This document shows positions 34,498 through 44,214 of a stretch of 64,000 bases of DNA, piece by piece. The position numbers and the translations under genes were made by a program. Positions within the stretch are counted from its first letter, which is position 1; each line of letters opens with the position of its first letter. The stretch spans positions 38,453,557 through 38,517,556 of the forward strand of contig ML681990.1 in NCBI GenBank assembly GCA_007922195.1. The letters are read 5' to 3'. Below the pieces are notes generated by a model that ran no database searches, had not been told where the DNA came from, and saw only the letters and a list, made by a program, of their open reading frames with translations. This stretch comes from Podocnemis expansa. Its lineage: Eukaryota; Chordata; Testudines; Podocnemididae.

Positions 34498-36047
34498 CAG
34501 AGGTGTCCTACCTTTTTGGGTGAGGGGCCACCTTCCAATTCTTTTCTCACTCAGGGAAGGGGAGGTGAGGACATTTTGGACAGATAAGGCAGAGAAATTG
34601 ATCTTACTATTAATAAAATTGAAACAGTTAAAAATACCAATTTATTAATAGTAAGGTCAATTTCCATGCCTTATCTATCCAAAATTTCTTCACAGGCCCC
34701 CTGAGTGAGAAAAGATTGCCTCATCTACGCATGGCAGGGCAGGGATGGTGGAGATGTGGGAAAGGAAGTATGGCAGAGAAAGGGAGGAGAGTATGGCAGG
34801 GCAACAGAGGGCAGGGATAACTGGGGGGTAATAATGGAAACTGTGGGGAGCACGACAGGGCAGGGGTGGGATGGTAAGGGAGCAGGGCAGGGGTGGGATG
34901 GCAGGGGAAGGATGTATGGTAGGGGAGCAGGGCAGGGTGGGGTGGGGGGAGGTGGGGGAGCAAGGGTGGACTGGTGTTAGCTGGCAAGGCTTTACCACTC
35001 ACCTTCCCCCACTGCCATGGCCACATGTTCCCCAGCCCTCTCCCTGGGCCTGGGCTCTACCTCCTCAATGTCCCGCTGCCCCCCTGCACTGCTGCCCCTG
35101 GCCTCTGTTGCCCCCCAACCCCTGCTGCTTCCACCAGCCCCCCCCCCCCTCCAGCTCCACTCAATTCCTCACCACTTTCCTGCTGTTGTCTTGGCCCCTC
35201 GCAGTCTCCACTCCCCCTACTGGCGTCTATTGTCCCCAACCCCTGCCATCTCTGCTGGCCCTCCTGAAGCCCTGTGTGCCTCACTGCACCCCCCCACCTA
35301 GTGCTGCCCCAGCCTCCGCTGGGCCCCCATCCCCACCGCCCCCCCACAGCCCCACAGGCAGAGCCATAACGTGGTGTTTTGCCGCTTGGGACGCATTCCA
35401 ATCGGCACGCGCTCCTTCCCATTAGCAGCACTTAGAGTCAGCGCTGCAAAGCTGCCCCTTCAATAACGCGGCTCTACTGAGCTGCTTCAGGCCACCCAGG
35501 GCTTTGCCCCATTGGCCCCGCTGTAGTTATGGCTCTGCCCACAGGCCCCTGTCAGTCCCCTCCCCTGGCTTTGCCAGCCCCAGACCCCCTGCCTCCTCCC
35601 CTGGCCCTTGCTGTCCCCTGCCTCCACCAGACCTTGCTAGCCCCTAGATCCCCCAGCCTCCCAAGCTGCTTCACCTCTGCCTCCAAGGCCCCTCCACTGG
35701 GCTTTGCCACCCCCACTCAGATTCCTGCAGCCTTGCTGCTGCCATCACCCCCGGGTCCCTGCCCATCACCCTGGGCCCTGCAGTCTCAGGATGTGCTGCC
35801 TCCGCCAGCTCCCTGACCCCCTTACTTCCTCCCGGCTTGCACCTTACCTGGCTGGAGGAGCTGAATGAGGGCCCAAGTCAGCTCCCTAGCCAGGCCACTC
35901 CTGCCCTGGGCCACATGTGGAGCATGCTCAGGGTGGAAGATTTGAAAAGGCCCCAGCCTGGCCCCAGGTTCCAGGCATCCCATGGGCTGGATTCCAGCCC
36001 TTGGTGGGCTGGAGTCTGCCTGGCGGGCTACAGGTTGGACAAGCCAG
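34498..36047. mobile_element. Long non-autonomous hAT element (1550 bp)
   Basis: The left end CAGAGGTGTCCTACC and the reverse-complemented right end CTGGCTTGTCCAACC are diverged inverted repeats. The flanks carry gtctaaag (34490-34497) and atctaaag (36048-36055), a 7-of-8 duplication. Interior sequence is GC-rich with many CCCC and GGGG words, so all open frames on both strands (up to 184 residues) are compositional and none shows transposase motifs. The CR1 sequence starts immediately after the right flank. Confidence 0.8.
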
Positions 36048-36055
36048 ATCTAAAG

Positions 36056-38175
36056 GCATGGATAGAGACAAAGGAAGGAAGGAAAGAAGCAAAACAAAAA
36101 CCCTGGACTTCAAAAAAGCAGATTTTGGCTCCCTCAGGGAACTGATGGGCAGGATCCCTTGGGAAGCTAATCTGAAGGGGAAAGGAGTCCAAGAGAGTTG
36201 GTTATATTTTAAAAAAACTCTGCTAAGGGCACAGGAAGTTGCCATTCCAATTAGGAGAAAGAACAAACATGTGAGGCAGCCAGAATGGCTTAGCAGAGAA
36301 CTCTGCTCTGAGCTTAAACATAAAAAGGAAGCTTATAGGAAGTGGAAGCTTGGTCAGATGTCCAAAAAGGCATATAAAGATATTGCTAGGGACTGCAGGG
36401 GTAAAATCAGAAAGGCCAAAGGACAAATGGAGTTGCGGCTAGCGAGGGATGTAAAAGATAACAAGAAGGGGTTCTACAAGTATATTAGTAACAAAAAGAG
36501 GATCAGGGATGGTGTAGGCCCCTTGCTGAATAGGGCAGGCATCCTTGTGACAGAGGATGAGGAAAAAGCTGAAGTGCTCAGTGCATTTTTTTCTTCAGTT
36601 TTCACAGGCAGGGTCAGCTCCGAGCCCACTACCATGGGTGTGGCAGATTGAAAAGAAGAAGACAGGCCCTTGGTGATGGAAGGTCAGGTTAGGGACTGCT
36701 TAAAGAAGCTGCAAGTGCACAAGTCCATGGGGCCGGATGAACTGCATCCAAGGGTGCTAAGGGAATTGGCCGACGAAATAGCCACACCGCTGGCCATTAT
36801 CTTTCAAACCTCATGGAGAACGGGGGAGGTGACAGAGGACTGGAAAAAAGCAAATGTAGTGCCTATTTTCAAGAAAGGGAAAAAGGAGGATCCAGGGAAT
36901 TACAGACCAGTCAGCCTCACCTCAATCCCTGGAAAAATCATGGAGCAGATTCTCAAAGAATCCATCCTCACACACTTAGAGGAAAATAAAGTGATCAGGA
37001 ACAGTCAGCATGGATTTACCAAGGGTAAATCATGCCTGACCAATCTCATTTCCTTCTATGAGCAGATGACTGGTTTTCTGGATGCGGGGAGCACCATTCA
37101 TGTGCTATACCTTGATTTTAGCAAGGCTTTTGATACAGTTTCCCACAGCATTCTCACTGGCAAATTAATGAATTATGGTTTGGATAGGTGGACTATAAGG
37201 TGGATAGAGAACTGGCTAGATCAACGGTTTCAGCGTGTAGGAATCAATGGTTCCATGTCTAGCTGGCAACCGGTCACGAGTGGTGTGCCCCAGGGGTCAG
37301 TCCTGGGGCCGGTTCTGTTCAACATTTTCATCAATGATCTGGATGATGGAATAGACTGCATTCTCAGTAAGTTTGCGGATGACACCAAGCTGGGAGGACC
37401 AGTAGACACGTTGGAGGGCAAGGACAGGATTCAGGGAGACCTAGATAAATTGGAACAGTGGGCCAATAGAAACCTTATGAGATTCAGTAAGGATAAGTGT
37501 AAAATCCTGCATTTGGGACCAAAAAACCCTATGCACTGCTACAGGCTGGGAAACATTCAGCTAAGTAGCAGCAGTGTAGAAAAGGACCTGGGGGTCATGG
37601 TGGATGGGAAGCTGGATATGAGTCAGCAGTGTGCTCTTGCTGCCAAAAAGGCCAATGGCATACTGGGCTGCATCAAAAGAAGTATTACCAGCAGATCAAG
37701 GGATGTGATCCTTCCCCTCTATTCTGCACTGGTGAGGCCACATCTAGAATACTGTGTTCAGTTTTGGGGTCCCCACTACAAAAAGGACAGGGACATGCTA
37801 GAGAGAGTTCAGAGGAGGGCAACCAAAATGATTAAAGGGCTAGAGCACAAGCCCTATGAGGAAAGACTGGAAGCATTAGGCTTATTTAGTCTGCAGAAGA
37901 GAAGATTGAGGGGGGATTTGATAGCAACCTTCAACTACTTGAAGGGATGCTCTAAGGAAGATGGAGCTCGACTGTTCTCGGTAGTAACGGAGGACAGAAC
38001 GAGGAGCAATGGTCTCACGTTGCGGTTAGGGAGGTTGAGGCTGGATATTAGGAAAAACTTTTTTACCAGGAGAGTGGTGAAGTCTTGGAATGAGCTGCCG
38101 AGGGATGTGGTGGAGTCTCCATCTTTAGAGGTGTTTAAGGCCCGGCTGGACAAAACCCTGACTGGGATGGTTTAA
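36056..38175 (+). pseudogene. CR1 LINE ORF2, 5'-truncated, one in-frame stop
   Basis: A single reading frame of about 700 codons encodes the middle and C-terminal part of CR1 ORF2 and is broken by one TGA at 36649-36651. The first part (to the TGA) is the region between endonuclease and RT, with LKHKKEAYRKWK, KDNKKGFYKYI and LSAFFSSVFTG. The 501-residue part from 36670 is the RT with [26 protein letters not shown] (aspartates at residues 149 and 154), [11 protein letters not shown] (204 on) and the catalytic FADD box (235-238), so the active-site residues are intact. The N-terminal endonuclease and ORF1 are missing, as in most 5'-truncated LINE insertions. It is the least decayed gene in the window, suggesting a relatively young insertion. 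Confidence 0.9.
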
Positions 38176-38262
38176 GTGGGAGTGGTCCTGCCTCTGGCAG
38201 GGGGTTGGACTAGATGACCTATGAGGTCCCTTCCAACCCTATGATTCTATGATTCTATGAAA
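38176..38262 (+). mobile_element. CR1 3' UTR and terminal repeats
   Basis: The short 3' UTR contains GGGTTGGACTAGATGACCT and GGTCCCTTCCAACCC, then ends in short tandem ATTCTATG repeats. This is the diagnostic end of CR1, which lacks a poly-A tail. Confidence 0.95.
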
Positions 38263-38591
38263 TATAAAATAAGAGAAAAACTTGCCCATTGTGACATTCT
38301 GCCATTAAAATTTGGATGCTTCGCAAAGAAGGTAAGCTTAAAATCTGGATGGATTTTGGAGCAAGAGGCTGTACAGTGATTAAAGCACAAAGGTAAACAG
38401 ACTTTTTTTTTTTAAAGTTAGCAGCATCTGATGGGGCCATGCCTGAGCCTTGCATAGTTTCATGCTGCCATATGATGGTACAATGGGGTAGGTGGCCTTA
38501 ACCTGGTTTCTAATTTTCTGCATCATGAATTTGGCAGCCAAATATTTAGGCAATCCAAACTGCAAGCCTATACTGTTATGCACAGAACTTG

Positions 38592-39347
38592 CAGAGGTTA
38601 AAGTATGGCAGAACAGCCCAGAATGGCATGCTGGGGCCCCCTATTTTTAGGGCAGCAGCGTTCCAGGCCCCCCCTAAAAATAGGGGAATGCACCAGAACA
38701 TTGCTTTCCAGGGCCCCCTAAACATAGAGGAATGCACTGGAATGCAGCGTTCCCCCAAGAGCCAGTTGCAGGAAGGGGCTGGAGTGACCCTGGCCACCCC
38801 TTCTCCCCAGAGCCTGTGGTGGCCCTCCCCGTCCTGCTGGGACTGGGTGGCTCATGCAGTCCAGACCCAGTTTCAGGCCTGTGTCTCATCTTGCCAGCTG
38901 GCCGGCATTGCAGCCTCCTGCTCCCTGGCCTGGCTCCTCAGCCATGTTGGCACTGGCAGTAAGGTGGCTGGGGGCAGCTGGGGACAGGCAGGCAGGCAGG
39001 CAGCCGGGAAAGCATGGGGGGGGTGTAAGAAGAAGGGGTTGGGATGGTGGGTTGGAGGGGGTTGAAGGGTGGAGTGAAAAGGGGGGGACTGAGGGTGGGG
39101 CGTTAGGAGGGGTGGATTGGGGACATGGGGACAGAGAGCTTAGGGAATAGGGACTGGGGCTGAGGAGGACATGGGGAAGGAGGGGGCTGATGGGAGTCAG
39201 GCATTTTGGGGGCAGTAGCTGGGATGCAGGTCTGGCATTTGGGGGGGGGCAGTAGCTGGGGTGTGTGAAGGGGGCCCAGACCTGTGTGAAGAGGGCCCAG
39301 AAATTTAGGAGGGTTCCGGGGCCCACCAAATTATACATTAACCCCTG
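38592..39347. mobile_element. GC-rich non-autonomous hAT element (756 bp)
   Basis: The left end CAGAGGTTAAAGTATGG and reverse-complemented right end CAGGGGTTAATGTATAA are terminal inverted repeats. Flanks agaacttg (38584-38591) and aaaacttg (39348-39355) agree at 7 of 8 positions. A further copy of the right end is at 14580-15051. Inside, three related blocks near 38630-38760 share CAGGGCCCCC-type words, which appears to be internal repetition. Open frames here have no transposase motif. Confidence 0.85.
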
Positions 39348-40925
39348 AAAACTTGGAGTATGTAGTTTTATGGCTGTGGCTGAACATTTGGCTAAAATTA
39401 CAGTATATGCTAATATTCAAAAGTGGCCCTTGGTCTGAGTTTATGATGCACCATTTTCTTCACAACTGATTTGTTTCATCTGCTTGTATTGGATGTCCCA
39501 GTACTTTCCTGGCAAGGACCGGGAAACTAAACCAATAGCAGTCTTGTAATTTTTCCATGTCTTCTTTTAGCTTCATTGTATTGTTCTAAGTACACCGGAA
39601 CAGCTTTATGATCTTGTGACAGGCTATACTTTTATGGTCTTTTGCAAGATTATGACAAATTTTGTACAAAGTATGTCTTGTGAGGTATCATTTGAAAAGT
39701 CTTAATCTGCTGAATATCAGTGCTCTGTTAAAACGTGTAGTGACACTATATATGAAGTTATAAGATTCTACTATATGATCATTATTGAGATATGTTCTCA
39801 TTCTGGGTAACATCCACGAGCAGTTTTTTTCAGCGAGAGTGACACGCCAGCTAGCATGCCAGAGCGATGTCTATTTAAAAAAAAAAATTTATCACTTATT
39901 TACCCAGCCATTCTCCAACCAGAGAGGGAGAAGGTGAGGAGGGGAGGGGACACTGAAGGTGTAAACAAGGCATTATATTTAAGAAAAAGACAACACTCAT
40001 ATCCACAACAGACTTTGTGTCACCATTACTCAGTGAGGATGTTTCTAGCACAAGGAACTGAATTATAAAGGGGGAGGAAAACATTGATTTTACTTTTTCT
40101 CCTCCCATCTCTCTCTGTTCATGACATTAACAACTCTCAAGGAACTCAGCTAACGGGGGGGGGGGGGGGATTCGGCCCAGCCTGAATGGAGAAGCAGCTA
40201 GTGAAATTTATAACACCATATGGCGAGACCAAACCATTGCTTTCAAGTTCACTTAGTTTGTTAAATTAGGTATTAGCTTACATTTTACTTCTGTCTTCTT
40301 TTGTAATCCAATCTGACTTTCATGCACTATCACTTAAAATTTATCTTTCTGTAGTTAACAAACATCTTCTTGTTTTATCTTTTAACCCATGTGCTTGGAT
40401 TAGAGTGTGTGGTATGCTCCATTTAGAATAAAAAGGCTGATGCTTATGTTATGTTCTTTTGATGAGATGGATTTCTATGAGCTATATTGTTCAGTAGTGT
40501 GCTGGACAGTACAAGATGCACATTTTGGGGTGACAAGCCTGGGACTGAGAATCTGTGAGTGTCACCCTGCCATTTAATTCCTGATGGTACATCTACACTG
40601 GAGCCTTAGGTCAACATAAGGACGGTTAAGTCAACCTACAGACTCCTGCAGCCATATTGGGCTTTTATTAAGTCAACATAAGTGCTTCCTTAAGTTGACT
40701 TAATAACACCACCTCTTAAGGTCGATTTAAGGCTTAAGTCAACCTTATTAAGTCAACTTAAGCCACTGTAGATGGGGAGAGCCCTTAAGTCAAACTAATT
40801 GGCCTCCAGATCCCCTCTCGGACTTCCTGGCCACCAGGAAGAGCCTGCCCTGGCCAACCACACTGCAGGACAAAGCCCTACTGACCCTGCTCCCCAGATC
40901 TGGCTAGGCCTGCCTTATGACAAAA

Positions 40926-42279
40926 TGGAGGCACAGAGCCAGCGGCGAAAACAGGCCCAGCATGGAGCCATGAGGAGATCCTTGATCGCCTGGCCATCTT
41001 GGAAGAGGAGGCAGTGCACTACCACTTGCAGGGCAGTCACTGCTACCGGGAAGCATACATCACCATCTCCTGGGGCCTGGCAGAGAAGGAACACACCCAA
41101 GACATTCACCAGGTCTGGCTGAAAGTCAATGACCTCCGCCAGGGCTATCAAAAGGCCTGGGAGGCCATTCTCCAGTTGGGGGCAGCCACCATAATCTGAC
41201 ACTACTAAAAGAAGCTGGACTCTTTCCTAGAGCAGGAAGGCAGCAGCCTGCCAGCCCACATCATCTGCTCCACTGAGTTCCCCTCCTTCGGCAATGACCA
41301 TGAGGAGGGCTTGGAGGATGAGAATGTGGTGCTGGACCAACGGGCAACTAGCAACCAGCAGCAGGGCACCTCGCTGGCCCCAGAGACTGCCAGTTCAGAG
41401 CTGATCCCTGCCCCAACAGTGGACCCAGGCACGCAGGAGGAGGCTCCCCCCACCAAGGAAGACCCAGGCAAGTGGACATTGTTCTGGACCCCTGTTCCAC
41501 ATGCCAGTGAGTGCTCCTGCCCTGCAGGCATGTCTGCACATCCATGTGGGAGAGGGACTGCAAGGGGACATGGCCTGGGGACAGGCAGGGTCCTGGCGTG
41601 GATGCAGAGGGGCAGGCGGCCATGTGGCAGGGGGTACCTGGAGCAGAGCAGTGCGGTGGCATGTCTGGAGATGGGGTGGAGGGACTAGTTGGAAGCACCA
41701 AGGCCAGCCAACATGCGCCCAACACAGTTGGCACGTGACCTCAGGAGAGACCCCCTAGGGCAGGGCTTCCTGAGGCTCACCACCATGGGCACTGCACCTG
41801 ACCTGTGCAGCAGAGCATGGCAGCATGTACTAAGGGGTCCCTGTCCCAAAGGACAGAAATTGGGAATCAGGGGGATGGTAATGGGACAGCAGCTGCTCTT
41901 AGGCTGCATACTGCACTAGCTAATGGGTGGAACTCTTCTTTGCTTCTCCCCAGCAGACCCTGAGCCCTCAACATGCAGCACTCCTGGGGTGTGGCGAGCC
42001 CTGATGAGGAGGAGGAGGAGGGGGTTTCGCTCGCAGGGTAAGCTCTTTGAGGAGCTGCTCTGGATCATGGAGCAGTCTGAGGCAGACTTGAGGGCCTGGC
42101 ATGAGCAGGAGGATGCATGCCAGAGGGTCGAGCAGGGGATGCTCCAACTCCTTCTTGACCTGACAGAGTGTCAGTTCCACTTCCTCAAGCACCTTGAGGA
42201 GTGCCTGTACCCTCAGCAGGCCAAGGGTACCTCTGCCCTGGACCCCAAGAGCCCTCCTCACTGGTGGCCCAGAACATGA
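40926..42279 (+). pseudogene. Myb/SANT-like gene of the Harbinger element, broken
   Basis: The protein starts MEAQSQRRKQAQH, then after a one-base frameshift continues SHEEILDRLAILEEEAVHYHLQ and a three-helix SANT-like region (YREAYITISWGLAEKEHT, VWLKVNDLRQGYQKAWEA). Two in-frame stops follow at about 41198 and 41207 before an acidic stretch rich in glutamate. A plausible donor is at 41507 (CCA|GTGAGTGC) and acceptors at 41954 or 41957 (CCCCAG|CAG), both in frame with the 41957-42279 exon which encodes RAWHEQEDACQRVEQG and a coiled-coil-like C-terminus. In PIF/Harbinger elements this protein binds the ends and assists the transposase. Confidence 0.75.
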
Positions 42280-42469
42280 GGTGGATGGCTGCAGGCCTGG
42301 GACCTGCTGGCCTGAGCCAGTAGCATACCCCTCACTTCTACCCTCCTCATTTCCCCCAAACTCCTCACCCCCCTCAGCTCCCATTCCCCTATGAATAAAA
42401 CCCTACAGACTGTTATCACATGTTCAGCCTTTTATTTTTGGGGGGACAGAGGGGAGATGAGTGTGTTGT

Positions 42470-42484
42470 GGGGGGGGGGGGGGG
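42470..42484. repeat. Poly-G tract within Harbinger element
   Basis: A run of about 15 G lies downstream of the transposase C-terminus. A similar run (about 15 G) lies at 40155-40169 in the host LTR. They are probably slippage products. Confidence 0.9.
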
Positions 42485-42533
42485 ACAGGCATGGATGGTT
42501 GAGGGTAGTTGTGATGCCTAGCAGGCTCACTCC

Positions 42534-43561
42534 TCAGCACTGCTTGCTGAGGAAGTTGGCCTTCAGTGCATCCAAGAGCAGCACCCCTCGCCTCTGGGCC
42601 TGCTGCGTCTGTGGCATGGTGTCCGCGGGCTGCTGGAATTCTGTGGCAAGCCATTCCACCTCAGCCTCCCAGATGCGTGGGAACCTTTCCCTCCTGCAGC
42701 TCACACAGGTTGTGAAGGACATGGCCCAAGCTGACGACCTCAGTGATGTTCATCTTGCAGAGCTGGAGGCAGGTCAGAATGGCTCTGCAGTGTGCTTTCA
42801 AATGGCCGAAGGCACACTCAATGATCATGTGGTACTTGTTGAGCCTCCAGTTAAAGAGGTCCTTGCTGGCATCCAGGTTGCCTCTCTAGGGCTTCATGAG
42901 CCAAGGCAGCAAGGTGTAGGTGGCCTCCCCCAGGATAATGATTGGCATCTGCATGTCCCCGATGGCAATGTTGTGCTCAAGGAAGAAGGTGCCCACCTGC
43001 ATGTGTCGGTACAGGCCAGAGTTTCACAGGATGCAGGTGTCATGCGCCTTCCCTGGCCAGCCCACAGAGCTCTTGGTGAAGAGCCCTCAGTGGTTGACAA
43101 GGGCTTGCAGGACCACAGAACAGTACCCCCTTCTTGTTTATGTAGGCTGTGGCCCAGTGGTCCGGGGCTCAGATGGGTATGTGGGTACCGTCCATGGTGC
43201 CCCTGCAGTTGGGGAACCCAAGTTTGCTTGTCCATGGGCAGGGCAGGTCGGAGTGATGTGGAACTGGGGTAAGCTTACTGACCAGCTTGACAAAAGTGCA
43301 CCTTCTCATCTGGAAGTTCAGCAGCCACTGGCTGTCGTCCCAGATGGTGAGGATGATCCGGTCCCACCAGTTACTGCTGGTTTTGTGTGCCCAGCTGTAA
43401 CAGTGTTATGGAGTGCACCTTTAGCATGCCAGCTCTCAGGTTCAGCAAGGTAGCCAGCCTCCTGCAGCCTGCCCCCATGCTCCAGAGCAGGAGAAGACTG
43501 GCCAATAGATGGCAGGTGTTGAATACCCTTCTGGCAAATCACTGAAGATGTTGGGGTCCAT
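42534..43561 (-). pseudogene. HARBI1-like PIF/Harbinger transposase, broken
   Basis: The minus-strand protein starts MDPNIFSDLPEGY at 43561 and then has several stops. It continues with WWDRIILTIWDDSQWLLNFQ, TFVKLVSKLTP, then (near 43230) NCRGTMDGTHIPI with the first catalytic Asp. Further on are ATAYINKK, GWPGKAHDT, ILGEATYTLLPWLMKP, where the second catalytic position is Glu instead of the expected Asp, and IIECAFGHLKAH with the third catalytic Glu. A C-terminal FQQPADTMPQTQ segment ends at a stop at 42536. About 60 to 70 residues expected between KLTP and the first catalytic block are missing. The gene is dead. A 293-residue open frame on the plus strand is its shadow. Confidence 0.85.
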
Positions 43562-44003
43562 GACCTCCTCAGGCTTCACCTTGCCAGGCACATGGAGAGA
43601 GTGCTGTGCTCACTTCCTGTTTTAAAAAAGTGACTGGGAAGGGGGGTACTTCTCCGGTGCAATGTGGGACGGCTACTCATAACTCACCACTCCTCCATCT
43701 ACCTAACACCTGCCAGTGTGGATACAGGCAGTCAACAGGAGTTTTCAATGTGACCTCTCTAAGTTGACTTACCAAGGTCGACTTTAAGTCAACTTAAAGT
43801 CGACCTTGTTATGTCAACTTAACAGAACCTCCAGTGTAGACATACCTTAGTGACTGGTCAGAGTGTTCATGTATTTAGCTGGGAGTGAATTTTCATGCTG
43901 AATATTGTGTGAGCAGGCCAGGCGTGGATATTCACACAGCAAAGCAATGTAAAAGGCATCCCAGACTGGAGAATTAAGGACATAGCTGCTCAATAGACTA
44001 GAT

Positions 44004-44180
44004 CAGTGGTTCGCAACCACTGTGTCACGACACATTACTGTGTCACCACACAGTGGTAAGTGTGTTGTGAAGAGCCAGGGAGATGGCGGGATTTGGCCTG
44101 GGGGAGGTGGGCTGGTGTGTCCTGTAGGGTCACAATATGCCACCAAAGGTGTTGCAACCTGAAAAGGCCGAGAACCACTG
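44004..44180. mobile_element. Non-autonomous hAT element (177 bp) in LTR
   Basis: The left end CAGTGGTTCGCAACCAC and reverse-complemented right end CAGTGGTTCTCGGCC form terminal inverted repeats. Flanks gactagat (43996-44003) and gactagac (44181-44188) agree at 7 of 8 positions. The ends are of the same general type as those at 58848 and 61057. It sits within the 3' part of the solo LTR at 39615-44209, so it is younger than that LTR. Confidence 0.9.
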
Positions 44181-44214
44181 GACTAGACTGTACCCTGGGG
44201 AATGTCGTAGATCT

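Larger units (their letters stand above)
40586..43846. mobile_element. PIF/Harbinger element with two decayed genes (3261 bp)
   Basis: The ends GGTACATCTACACTGGAG and, reverse-complemented, GGTATGTCTACACTGGAG are terminal inverted repeats. The right flank is TTA (43847-43849); the left flank reads TGAT, so the TTA duplication is not exact there. Inside, near each end, are several TTAAGTCAACTTAA-type palindromes. It carries a Myb/SANT-like gene on the plus strand and a HARBI1-like transposase on the minus strand, the usual two-gene layout of the superfamily. Confidence 0.9.
39615..44209 (+). mobile_element. Solo ERV LTR carrying two nested transposons
   Basis: The LTR starts TGTGACAGGC at 39615 and ends GGGAATGTCGTA at 44209 (TG...TA, probably a CA end mutated to TA). 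It is flanked by GATCT on both sides (39610-39614 and 44210-44214), a perfect 5-bp target duplication. It is split by a Harbinger element at 40586-43846 and a hAT at 44004-44180. Removing both leaves about 1.15 kb of LTR, a normal LTR size. Sequence on the two sides of each insertion is colinear: the segment before 40586 ends with GTCACCCTGCC and that after 43849 starts GTGACTGGTCAG. Confidence 0.85.

Noticed and set aside
34871..35425. 184-codon proline-rich open frame
   Set aside because: It lies in the GC-rich interior of a hAT element with matching terminal repeats. The proline and serine runs result from C-rich repeats.
35917..36055. Start of the 244-codon frame as a real gene start
   Set aside because: The methionine at 35917 lies in the hAT element; CR1 similarity begins only after about 36056, so the frame extension is accidental.
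42391..43272. 293-codon open frame on the plus strand
   Set aside because: It is exactly antisense to the degenerate Harbinger transposase, whose motifs (GTMDGTHIPI, WLMKP, ECAFGHLKAH) are clear on the minus strand. Its length is a by-product of that GC-rich former coding region.
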